Positions 11,398 through 22,922 of a stretch of DNA of 64,000 nt are shown here, in pieces (the first letter of the stretch is position 1; each line of letters opens with the position of its first letter). The DNA is from Paracoccidioides lutzii Pb01. Lineage: Eukaryota > Ascomycota > Eurotiomycetes > Onygenales > Ajellomycetaceae. Position numbers and translations under genes: made by a program. The stretch lies in assembly GCF_000150705.2 (NCBI RefSeq), contig NW_015440948.1, positions 757,459 through 821,458 on the forward strand. The letters run 5' to 3'. The notes beneath the pieces are model-generated. The model was not told the origin of the DNA and did not search any database. It saw only the letters and a list, made by a program, of their open reading frames with translations.

Positions 11398-14300
11398 CTA
11401 TCTCCCCAATTCCAAACTCGGCACAATAACTGGCCCATACTTAACCACATTCCCATACGCGCCATCGCCCTGCACTAAGAAATCCACCGCAAGACTCAAT
11501 TTCGGAAAGGTGGCCGATCGCGTTGTAGTTGTAGGACTCATTAGGCCATAATTGGTCTGGACATTTTCCGGGTCGTACCCGACGAAGGCAACATAGTTGC
11601 GCCGACCCATGAGTTTCTTGTGCTCGCGGGGTTGTCCCATTACGTCAGTGGGGAAGATTTCCATCATGTCTTCCTTTGTGTCTGTGGTGACACCGGCGAC
11701 GGCTCGTTGGCCGTTGGCAGGTAAGTAGAGGGGTTTGTTGTTGCTGTGAAGTAGTTTCATGACGTAGGAGGCCGGGGGTGTGTTAACAACAGAGGACGAG
11801 ATGAATTGATACATTGTCTTGTGGTCGGTTGGGTGGGAAGGGTCGTGGACGAGGCCGGCACCGCAGCAATTGACGGCTCCGGAGAGGAAGGTCATTCGGA
11901 TGCTCTTTTGATGGGCGATTCCTTGTAGGGTGCGGATGAGGTATGTTCGCTCAAGGTCCTGGGGGTTGGCGGGTAGTAAGAAAAGAGTTCACACAGGTTC
12001 GCAACGATTATTAGCGTTCGCTGTGAAAAAATCACTTACTTTTGATTCATGCGTCCACTGATCCCTAAGCTCATCGAGGATTTCAATTTCACCAAACGGG
12101 CTTAGGACACTACCCATCAACCCAGACTTCCCTACAGCCCTCTTCACGGACACAAATCCCGATCCTACGGCACCTTTAGCTCCCACAACACCAGCAACAG
12201 AACTGGTCACTTTTCCAAGAACGTTGTACGCTCCAGTGACAGCCTTCTTGCCAGTCGCTATGGTCTGCGCGAAATGCTCCGTGGATTCTAACCGTGGGTA
12301 AATGAGAGGGACGGAAATCATCCAGATGCAATGTTGGACGCTTGGTGGGAGCATTGCAACTTTTGGGAAAAGACCTTGGTAAGTCGGACCAGCCATGACC
12401 TGGTGAGGATTTCTTTCAGAACGGCAATCGGCGCCTACCACGGCTATGGCAGGGCCAAGGTATTTGACAAAATGCCAGCCGGTTCCGGTTATACTGAAAA
12501 GATCTATATCGTTGTTTACGTGTCGCAAGATCTCTAGGGTGGCATGATGTTGGAACAGGAGGTACATTTCGATGCCTACTCTACCGATGTTTTTAAACAT
12601 ATTTGAGAATTGCATATAGTCCGGATAAGAACCGAATCCGTCAAAGCTGAAAGGAGCCATATCAGCAAACCTCAGAATGAAAAATGCCGACATTCCCAAT
12701 TTATTAAATTCGGCTAGGAATGAAAAACTTACATATCATGATCATCAACCTGCAATATATGAGGAATTTGAGCAAACGCTTCTCGAATATGTGGCTGATC
12801 AAAGTGACTTGTATAATAGTGGAAGTACGCGTGAGTGACATCCTCCTCATGTGCAGCGGTCCACGCTGCATTTTTCCTCTGTTCTTTGCCGCTGATAATA
12901 AGCCACTGCTTGAGAGAAGGAATCTCCTTCCAGATCCGGTCTGCATTGATCTGGCTTCCAAGTCCGAGGTGTACATGAAACCCGCCGCAATCCGTATGTT
13001 TCTGCATGATATCTTTCCACAGGTACCCGGCGCCACCCAGACGAGCCCTCTCATTTGCGCTCACGTTAAGAGAGAAGTCATTGCCGGAGGTTGCAATGAA
13101 GCGCCAGTTCGTTTCATTCCGACCAGCGACCAGGAACTCGTATCTTGTGCATCCGAGGTGTGATGTGATCGCGTATGTCCATTTGGAAGGGTATTCTTCC
13201 ATAGTGAGATCAACACTGTATTTGTAAAACGTCCAACGCTGGTGAGTTGAAATAGGGGCTGCTTTGAGCTGTCGCGGATTTGGAGATAGGTCGACGCTCT
13301 GATGTATATGGATGGTTGGCGGCTGGGGTGCATCCGTTACCAATAGGATTGAACCTAGCCAGAGTCCACGTTCCATGTCCATGTTTGTATAGCGTAGATA
13401 GGGGCCAAAATAGACACCATTAGTTGGTGTGACCTTATACAGCTCAACCCCACTCGCGGGTGGGGGACCAGTAAAACCAGCATTCATACTCATCACACTG
13501 CCCTCATATCCAGGTGTCATTGGGAGACCCGGTGATCCGAGTGGATTGCCGAAGGTGGAAAGCGACGGTGAAGCCATTGGATTAGGCCCAAAGACTGAAA
13601 GGCCTGGAGATGCGATCGGGTGTCCGCCGAACGTGCCAACTCCAGGTGACATTGGCTCATTTAAGTTGAGAGGAGTAGGTCCTTTTGGGAATTCCCACTG
13701 AGTTGACTGAGTGGGAAGATGAATGTAGTAGTATTGCCCTGAGTTGGGATCTAGGTGCGCGATCCAGCCTTCGGGAAGAGGAGGTGGGGAAGCGGGTGGG
13801 GGTCCAGTAGGTGCAGGAGATGCGTTACTAGGAGTGGGATGAAGACCAGGGTGCCCATTTTGGATACTTGGTTGTGATGCGCGAGGATCTACCGGTCTAG
13901 GATCCTTTGCAAATGCGGGGTGAACCTGGGCATTAGGAACAGGAGGAGTATTGGAAGGCGGCGGCACGGTGGAAGGTGTCATAAAACCAATGGTGATCGC
14001 GTTCAGTGAAGCGGGATGAGTAGGAGCGGTAACGCCCTGCTTTTCGTTGGGATAGCTGCCATGCGCGGGGCCACAACCGGGCCCACCTAGGCTCGAATAT
14101 GCTGGAGGAGGAGAAGAAGTCATGTTCATTCTCTGAAAATCTTCTTCAAGTGGATTATGAGGGTAAGCAGCAGTGTTCGCCTGTGGCGGGTAGTTCACCG
14201 CACCTGAAACTTGTGAAGGAGGTGAGGATGTGGGAACAGGACCTTGATATACGGTTGGTGGGCCATGTGGCTGACTTCCTGGAAGTTCAGTTGGAGTCCA

Positions 14301-15221
14301 GGGCCTTGGAACTGGGTTCTGGGGTTGTGCCAGATGGTGATTCGACTGATGAGTGGCATACTGTTGGATACGCTGCTGCGCAGCAGCACTTTGAGCTTGT
14401 ATATTACTCAAAGTGGAAGTGCCCGCAATTCCTGCTGCAGCGTATCGAGACTCAATATCCGAGAGACCTGGAGGGACAATTGGTGTTTCTGGTGGAGGGG
14501 GAGAACCGCGCTGCGCCTTTGTAGTTGAGGTTGAAGCAGTAGAACTCAGACGATTTACCGAGTGAGTTGTCTGGGGGGCTGCTAAATTCGAAGATGAAGA
14601 AGTCGCAGGATTATTTGGAGAAGACCAGTGTTGTTGGTGATAGTCGGGGAATGGGTTTACTTCCGCAGAAGGCCTTCTCCTCTGTTCCGGCATGCCTGCA
14701 GTAGTGCCGTCTCCTGCAGAAGTGCGCTGAGGAGGTTTTTGAAACAGGCCTTCTTTATCTGATGTCTGCGGCACCGGCGATTCTGGGACCGATTTTCCTC
14801 TCCGCTCCGCAAGGCTTGACGTAGCTGCTTTAGAATCTCGTCTTTCCCGAGATCGCAACGACGCAGGTATTTCAGCGGGACTTGACCACCCTGAGCCAGA
14901 ATGGAGAGGAGAAGAAGGTTTTGGCGATTGTTTTATATTGGATGACGGGCCGTCGTCAGGATACGGGGGTCTAGGATTCGGAGAGTTAAAAGAATGCACC
15001 TGATGTGGCCGGGGCCTGTTGTCGGGATATGGAAGGGGTTTCTGCGGAGGTAGACTGAAAGTTGAGGGTTGAGTGGTTTTATCGGCAGCTTGGCCAGCAG
15101 CTGGGCCGGGGGAAGGGGTATCTCGTTTAACAATTCTTAAAGGAGAGACAGTTGGGGGATCACGGGCAGCTGGAGAAGTGAGAAACATTTCGTCGTTTTT
15201 GTCCTTGCCATAGCGATTCAT
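11398..15221 (-). CDS. Proline-rich WW domain protein with PhoD-like phosphatase domain
   Basis: Model: complement(join(11398..11958,12040..12646,12733..15221)), 1218 aa. The first ~490 residues are disordered and rich in Pro/Ser/Gln. A WW domain follows (LPEGWIAHLDPNSGQYYYIH to TQSTQWEFP), which should bind proline motifs. The rest is a PhoD-like metallophosphatase-type region: TNGVYFGPYLRYTNMDMERG, WRFIATSGNDFSLNV, then ILQVDDHDIFDGFGSYPD, whose Asp/His cluster is the expected metal site and is split by the second intron counted from the 3' end. It continues with MTFLSGAVNCCGAG and ends at YGPVIVPSLELGR. No signal peptide, so it is likely cytoplasmic. Substrate unknown. Introns have GTAAGT donors and TTTCAG/CCCCAG acceptors, and the phase is consistent throughout. 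Confidence 0.88.
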
Positions 15222-17418
15222 GGCTGTCCACTGTGCTATCCGCCAAGCAATTTAAAGTATGGATGTTTCAAGCTCTGGATAGCTGAGAGTTTGGTTCGGG
15301 AAGCAGCGTAAGGTGGTTATTTTTAGCAGTGCGCACAGCGAGGATTGCTGCAGTATGGTAGCTGTGTTGGTTGTACTGGTAGCCCTGACGCTTAATGGTG
15401 GTGAAGGAAGTTTGCGCAAGGGGGGGGGTCGAGGGAAGTGGGGAACGAAGCATGCGATCTCCAGGGCAAGTGGTTGGTTGCGGATCGTGAATAGAATGGG
15501 GGAAGAGATTAGACTCCGAGATATCAAAACACAGAATGAAAAGTTGTGAACCCAGTTGATAGAGAAGACACTCTCTTTCGCATGAAGAAGGGGATATCTT
15601 ATCTGAAATAGATGAGATGGGAGGGAGAAGAAGAAAAGGAGGAGGAGGAGGAAACGATGGAAGCCGGCGAGGTTGAAGGTGAATTAAGTGTGGAGGGTGT
15701 ATGGCTGTATGGATGGTATGGCTAATACGCCTGGCCGCAATGACAAGACCCACAGAAATGGGTAGTCCGCAGCCCGTTGGCGTCTCCATACACTCTCGTA
15801 CCGTCTCGGAGCCCTGTTAGGCCGCTGGGGCGACGAGGACAATGTTGTGTTGGACATTGTTAAAAGGGTTTTTGGGCATCAAGATCCAGCTGTGTCCAGA
15901 ACTGATATAAATAGCTCTGGCAATTAAAAAAGTAAAAAAATTATCAACGAATATAAAATCATGCACATATACGTATGTGCAGCGCAAACATACGTAGTCC
16001 GTAGTCACCCATCCCCCTTAAATGTGCCCCGGCTTTAACATGTTTATTATGCCATCCCCACAGCCACGATTCTATGGGCCCTCCCGCTCAGTCCCATGGT
16101 TGGGCTGCGCCGTACCTGGAGTGTATGTTCTGTATTGACCGTACCTGACCGTACCTGACCATACGACACAGTTTTAACAGATCCAAACCGCAGCCAATCA
16201 CGTATCCCCAATCCCCCAAGGCACTTTGTTAAGCGCCGAAGGATATTGTGATGTGATATCCTATTGCCAGCGCTTGAGCCGTTAAGACTTATTTGTTGCT
16301 TGCCATTGGCCGGTGATGAGCTTGGGAGGCGCTGCAGCGATGCTATGGAGAGGGTTCACACGTCCGCATGAGTTCTTCAGGGCAACTAACTAATACAGTA
16401 TCCCAAATCCCGCACCATTCGGAGCAGTATATGTGGCTATTAAAGAACTGGGATATGAAAATCACTTTCGACGCGGAACTTGGAAAGAGCTGTACTTGTC
16501 CCATTTCAATGAAAAATTTTCCGAGGCTTGGGTGGGCGGCTAGTTACCTGTTACTGTTGCAGAAGCATGTCCGGTAATCTGGTGACGAGAGCAGCCTTCA
16601 ATTCAGGGATAACAGAGCTATGTTTGCTATTTCTCTCTGCATGAATGGGGTACCTTTGACGTACATAGCCATTGGACACATTCAGCAGTTGAAGTAACTA
16701 AGACATTGATCCTAGAAAGCGTAGGGCTGCTTCCACCCTGCCTTGCCGCCAGCAACAGGGAGAGCCACGCAACTGCCGCCAAGAACTGAAGGGGACAAAT
16801 TTCCAATGGGGGGAATGCAGCAGCAACTCGAACGTTGCATGATGGGGTAATATGGGTTGCTTCCATTCTCAAACGAGATCAATTTATATATCTCGTGATG
16901 ATGGCTAGGAAGCAATTTAAACGATGCAAATTATTTCTCTGACAGGATGAAATATTATTTCCAATATTGCGGGTTCTACCCAGACTGTCAGGGAACTAAA
17001 TTACAGCCCCAACAGCTGTCGACGGCTCAGGTCCGCATGAGAACATTAATCCATGAGCGAGAAGGGTATTGAATTGCCATGGGACGAATAATTCCAAAAA
17101 CTCCAACGTTGCAGTTGATTAAGAAGTCTGAATGAGAACAAAAGGGTATGAAGCTGAACGAAGAGGAACGGGAGCTAAGCAGAGGCCCAGTTGACACTGA
17201 CAGAAGACAACGGGAAGGTTGAAAGGGATAATTTCGATGCTGCGAGGGTAACAAAATAAGGGTAGGGAAGGCAGATATAAGAAAGCAGAGAGAAGTCAAA
17301 AATTGTCAAAGATATCACCCAATAAACAAAGGCATATAGACACGGAAAATAAAGGCAAAATTGGATTAAGAATTAAGCAAGTAGAGGAATTTATCATTAT
17401 CATGCTTCCTTCTATAAT
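15222..17418. other. Long intergenic region with pyrimidine-rich leader
   Basis: The first ~570 bp upstream of the WW-PhoD start are pyrimidine-rich on the minus strand and open in two frames by composition; this looks like a long 5' leader rather than a gene. The rest up to 17418 has only short unrelated open frames. It includes the three-copy 10-bp repeat at 16131-16160. Confidence 0.4.
16131..16160. repeat. Three-copy 10-bp tandem repeat
   Basis: Units TGTATTGACC, GTACCTGACC, GTACCTGACC in direct tandem; a fourth degenerate half-unit (CGTACCTGGA) lies just upstream at 16110-16119. Function unknown. Confidence 0.6.
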
Positions 17419-20230
17419 TTATAGCCCAAAATTTACCATCTGCAATCCCTGCTCAACCATAATCTGGACCCAATCCACATCCAGCGCATGTCCCTTCTGC
17501 ATATACCCATCGTTCTGTCGCTGATGCACGATCTGCAGCACATGTCTCGTGGTCGTCACGTTGCGGCCGACGGACTCGTTTCCCTCGATGCTAGAAAGCA
17601 GATCCAGCACCAACATCTTCTGCGAGGGAGAAGAAGAGGCCACTCCCACCATAAACAATGGGAAAACAATGAAACGCAGATCGAAACGGCCGGCCTGCAC
17701 GATGCGGGTGGCGACATGGAGGATGGCGGCGGTTCGTTGGGAGATTTCGAGAGACGGTTCACCTCCGTTTTCAATACATTGGTTTGGCCACATGCTTGTG
17801 TATGAATAGATGAAGGTGGCATGGAACAGGGTTGTGGACTAGTGGAGCGGGTGTTAAATGTATCCACATATTTTTGGCATGGGTGGAAATGAATTTAGGG
17901 ATGAACATACATGTTGAAGTAATTCCTTTGATCGACTGGGTAACAAATCCATCTGCTGCTCCAGGATAGTTGCATTGGAAGTATGCCATAGGTGCTGCAG
18001 GGCTTGTTGGATTTGAAAAAGGCGTTTTTCTCTATTTCCAGTCATGTGCGGCCGGAAGCAATGAGAACTACTTGGGTTAGAATTGTCGATAGCTGCTACA
18101 TTTGCGTAGGAACTTGATGGCCGGCACTCCGATGCTAGAAGTCCCAACCTCGCTGTCAGGACGAAGATATCATGGTTAAGCTGTAAAATTGCTGGGAGAC
18201 TATTTTCTTCCCCTGAATATATGATACTCACCCCATCCCGGCCAAGGGGGTAGAGATGGAATTTGGGAGAAGGAATCATGTCGTTTTTCAAAGCGGCCCT
18301 GAGAAATTCTCCAGTTCCCGTGCCGCTGAATAGAGCATATAAATCAATATAACATACCCACCAAATAACGAAGGGGAATTTTTCTGTCTTGAAAACCTCG
18401 TGCCGCATAAGGAAGATTCGTAACAACCGTTCAAGATGGTGGGACCAGAGATTGGACCCTCCCGGTTCTGCTGCAGCAATCTGATATTTATCTTTAGCAA
18501 TAGTTTCAGACATGAATGAGTACGCATTTACCTCGTAAATCAGTAGCAAGAAATGGGTTAGAAATACTCCATCAGACGAAAGATCCTCATGACATCGCAT
18601 GCTGCTTTGTAAGAAGGGAAGAGTTTCCTGATAATGTTGAAGTGCGGCAATGCTCTGGCCTTGCTCTTGGTGGGAAAGGCTCAGAGCAGAAACGGCCATC
18701 ATGGCGTGGAATAACTATAAAGAAAAGTTAGGATTTTGGCTGGAGACCGTCAAAAAAGCAAAATCGTTTGGGGCACAACTATCTTACTGGACGGAATGTG
18801 ACCGCTTCCCGCTCAAAGATGTCGGATCCAGGAACATTGTGAACTTCTCCAGGAGGAGGATCACAACGAGAAGCAGTTTGCACAAGATGGCTCCAGACAA
18901 CCTTGCGAAAATGCAGAAGCAGCCTCGTGTCTTCCCCGTACTGTTCCGTGGTGTCTATGTATGTGTGGTTAAATGATTCCACGAGGTCATGAACAGGGAT
19001 CTCATAAGCAAATTTGGTTAGGAATTTGGAATAACATATGCTGGAAGTTGAGGGAGATGGCCTTGTGTTGGTCCTCCAATGGCTGGGGGATGAAATTGGA
19101 ATAGAGTCTTCGAATTTTGAGAGAATGACCACATTTGGATCTCCTCTTTCTGTTAGAGTAGAACTACCCCTATTGTGTCTTATGGTTCTCTTCCCCTTTC
19201 TGTCCATGACAATATTATCACCCCCGGATCTGGGATAACCAGACACAGATATAATATCTGTAGTGTCGGAATATTCAGGCAAAGAAGAAAAACTCTCGGG
19301 GTTCACAACAACATGATAGGTTCCGGGAGAATATGCTTCTGCTTTCATTTCTCGCTCTAAATCCGAAGTCAGAGAGGCAAATGGAGGTAAATTATCTCCT
19401 CCGGCTGATGAATTGGGGCTGCTTGCGGTCAAGGTCGGTGATGTTACTACCAGTAGTTAGCACTTAGCCCTGTGGTTTAGCTCAAAAGTAAACCATGCGG
19501 GCTAGAAGATGTCTTAAAACATACAATCCCAAACTGCATTTCCAGTAGTGGAGACACCTGGCATGCGCTGTTTGATTCTAAACGTATCATCCCGAAAGCA
19601 TAGCCTAGGGCTGTAATCGCATTCATGTCCGAGCCTCGAGCATTGCTAGGATGTAGTTTCAATATGAGGATGATGCTTTATACACCGTCAGTTCTTCATG
19701 CTGAGGCCACTTACACCACAAGTAGGATGTCCCTCGTCGCATTTTACTAGAAGATGCAAATCAGTAACCTGCTTCTATTGGAATTATAATGAGATTGAGA
19801 AACACTTACCTTTGCGACTCTTTGTGATGCAAGGGCGTAGTTAGCGGCAATGCCAGCTTCCCAAGCTATGCTATGACGAAATATAACTCACCCTACACGT
19901 CCTAAGTGGAGCGAACACACAGCGTCAGAACGTATGGAAAATTCCCTAAACTCCGCTAAGTGAAGATGGAAATGAAATGAAAAAGAAAGGATTTCTAGAA
20001 ATAGATGATCCTGAGCTCATATCCAATAATAGACCAGGAAAGGTCACTCACCAGCACCCAGTCCTAGATCTGGGCGGCAAGCGGACACGAACAGGCATTT
20101 TCACCTTCGGGTCGTCGCTCTTTTCCAATGCTTCCCCCCAATCAGTTGATATAGTTGCACTATCTTTTGGTGCAATTAGTGGTAAGGGTGTAGCGCGCTT
20201 TGGTGAAGGATTCGTGCGTCGATCTGGCAT
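17419..20230 (-). CDS. Zn2Cys6 fungal transcription factor with zinc cluster split by microexons
   Basis: Nuclear DNA-binding regulator. Model: complement(join(17419..17838,17911..18714,18788..19446,19525..19645,19715..19746,19810..19819,19892..19901,20052..20230)), 2235 nt, 744 aa. The cluster assembles as RTGCWTCRSRKVKCDEGHPT, then CGQCSRLGHEC: C-x2-C-x6-C-x6-C-x2-C-x6-C. Its coding sequence is spread over five exons, two of them 10 nt. Introns have GTGAGT/GTAAGT donors and branch sites such as GCTAACTAC. The linker SPRLCFRDDTFRIKQRMPGVST is typical of the Fungal_trans_2/ACR-2-like group. The C-terminal two thirds are helical (HAMMAVSALSLSHQEQGQ, KFPFVIWWVCYIDLYALFSG), the usual regulatory domain. 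Target genes cannot be inferred from the neighbours. Confidence 0.9.
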
Positions 20231-22922
20231 GATGACAAGCCAGAATCGTAAAATTTGCTCTCATGTATGTATGCTGCTATTTGCCTTAGGTATTTCCTGT
20301 TTTTTTGTTATCACTTTTGTTTCGTTATTCCTTTCCCGCCAGCGAGATCGGGTAATCCAAGCAAGAAATTCAGTGTAAGGTTTAGAAGAAGATCAAAAGG
20401 GCAAAGAAGAATTAGCAAAGGGAGCGTCTCTGAGAAGCCCGGGGAGAAAATGGCGAGAGGGATGAAATGATAAATTCAATATTCATATCACTGAAATGAA
20501 AGGGGTACAATTTTATCACCCTAAAATCACTCGGCCCTTTTTTTTTTTTTTTTTTGGTTGGTTATCAGGAAAGGAAGTATTCAGTCACCTGTTCTTCTTG
20601 GATTTCGGTAGCGATGGAACACAACTATGAGTCTTATGTCTTGGAAGAGTAGTCGGTATATTTGTATATGGGTAGGTTGGAGCGCAAGGGTTTGACCGCA
20701 GCAACGACTGAAGATAAACCTCCTGCAAATGCATATGAGAGTGGATAGCTTTGACAACCAACAAGCAAGGGGAAGAAAAGCGTGGAACCAGAAACCAGAA
20801 TGCTTTGTTTCACAACATAAAAAGAAATAATCACCAAAAAGAAACAAGAAAATAAAATAAAAATACGCAGGGGGCTTCTGTTGCGACTTCAGTAAAAGAT
20901 TTGAGAAGTGGTCTGTAGGTTCTACATCAGCGTTATCAGGTGGAGAGAGATAGGAAGATATAAATGTAAAAACATCACCCATCCTGTGCACACTAATTTC
21001 TGAAGAGAATGGGCGGTGTTATACCAATGTCGTAGCTGCTCCCTGTTTCGAAGCTAAGTCCCAGCCGCATGAGAAACAGTCACAGCACCAGAAGCAGCAT
21101 AATGTAGCAGAGAAGTGTTAAAAAAAGGACAGAAAGAAAAAGAAAAAAAAAAATTCATGCCAGGGACGAGCTATCAATAGGTCTGAGCATTAGGTTGGAA
21201 AAAAAAAAAAAACCCCTATCTGCATGCCTTGATGCTTGCAGAAACTTTCTACCCTGTAGACCCGGGAGATCTGTGTTAGTGACATCTCCGGAATAACAAT
21301 ACTAAGAAACAGTCCGTCGTTATGATTCCCGAAGTGCCCTAGCTGACAGGATGTACAAGCCATCCAATGGGCCATGGGGGTCGCTGGATCGTCCAACGGG
21401 CTGTTCTACTGTAGCCCTAGAAGAATTTCGAAGTATCTGGAGTGGGGTGATAGAGGGATAAGCAAAAAATTGTGGCAGAAAAAGAAAGTTAGCCCGCCTT
21501 TTTGAGGGTTTTGCGTCATCGCCGACGGGTGTCCGATCATCCGCTGACAAAATTCCCATTCTTCGACCATCTTATAGACTGGGATGCATAGACTAACGCA
21601 GGCAGTCAGCACCAAGCCATAAGCCAAAACAGGCCGCTCGGAATACTGGGTGTGACGGTGTTCTCATTGCGAACAAGCCCGACCGGACCGACGTCGTTGG
21701 CAGACATCTGTCCAATAAAATGCATATTTTCATCGGCTGAATTGACCAGATGGTATCTTGTCATCTGCACTAAAAGCTTCTGGATTCCTTCTAGAATGTC
21801 CCCGCACTATGCAGTTTTGATTGTCTTGCACCATTGGATGCAATGTGCATAGGGAAACATCGGGCTTGCATGAATGGCATGTTGGCTGTTGTTACCTTCC
21901 CTGCCGCTCATACCGCTGTGGAGTTATATTGGCTTCGAATTTCAATCTTCTTTTGCCTTGTATTGTATGATTGAACCTCGGATCATGTTGCAGGAGGCAC
22001 GTGAGGATAAATTGAATGTGGAAACGAAATGGTTCGTGGCTGCAGCTAACTCGTTCCACAAGAAACACCAATAACGTCTCGACAGTGATGCATTTTGGCG
22101 TCGAGGGAAAAAGAACATTGCCAATATTTATGATGATCTTTCCTTGCCCTGAACCCTCCAATTTAACTTGTTGGTTTGGCCGTGCAGTATAATTTCACGG
22201 AAACCTATATTCGTACATGAAGACGCATTGCTCAATTACCCCGTGGGAATAGGCAAACATACAAGCATGCAAGCTAAACATGATAATGTTCATGCTTAAC
22301 AAGTTACAGAAACATAAATTTGCGCTCCTATCGAACAATAATTAACATCCTGAGGATATTGTTCTTGTGCACACTCGCATGACACAAATGACGTGTGCCG
22401 CACAGTTGCTCCCCGACATTGATAAAGTACGGGGTCTCTATACCACTTTTTATTTTTGGGTAACGCAAATGTAGCGCCGTGTGGCTGGTGCTTGCCGAAT
22501 CACTTCCCATGTAATGCAATTTCAAGGTTATGCCGCTGAGTTTTCTGGCAATCCAACTAGTTTAGCATGTCAGCCCTATTCATATTCCTTCCGCTCTCTG
22601 AAGATCTTAGTGGGAGTTCGCACAAACGATAAACTAACCTACCCTTGGGCCATGGTCAGTCTGCATATGTGTGGCATGCCAGGTACAAGGGGAAGAAGAA
22701 ATAATAGCCATGTTATCATATAAGTCCACCCTCGATGCTGCATGCACTGCACGTCGAAAGATATCCTGCTCTTCCAGATAAGGAAGTTTAGATAGATCTA
22801 ATTGTGGAGTGATGAGTTGGCTTCGCTTCATTCTCCCTTCATTTTCCCTATAATACCCGCCAAATTCGACCCACTCTGCAATCTAATCCATTTCCGGCAT
22901 TTTACATGCCTGAAGGAGATCT
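20231..22922. other. Gene-poor stretch upstream of ECM29
   Basis: About 2.7 kb without a supportable gene. It contains an 18-nt T run (20538-20555), A-rich runs near 21140 and 21200, and a 136-codon minus-strand open frame (20581-20991) whose composition is hydrophobic but which resembles no family known to me and lacks introns. No tRNA or rRNA was recognised. Confidence 0.4.

Noticed and set aside
15268..15789. 173-codon minus-strand open frame upstream of the WW-PhoD gene
   Set aside because: Pro/Ser/His-rich text from a pyrimidine-rich leader, with no domain and no conserved-looking core; overlapping frames are equally open.
20581..20991. 136-codon hydrophobic minus-strand frame
   Set aside because: No recognisable family, no intron, and it is near A/T-rich simple sequence that produces Phe/Leu/Ile codons by composition.
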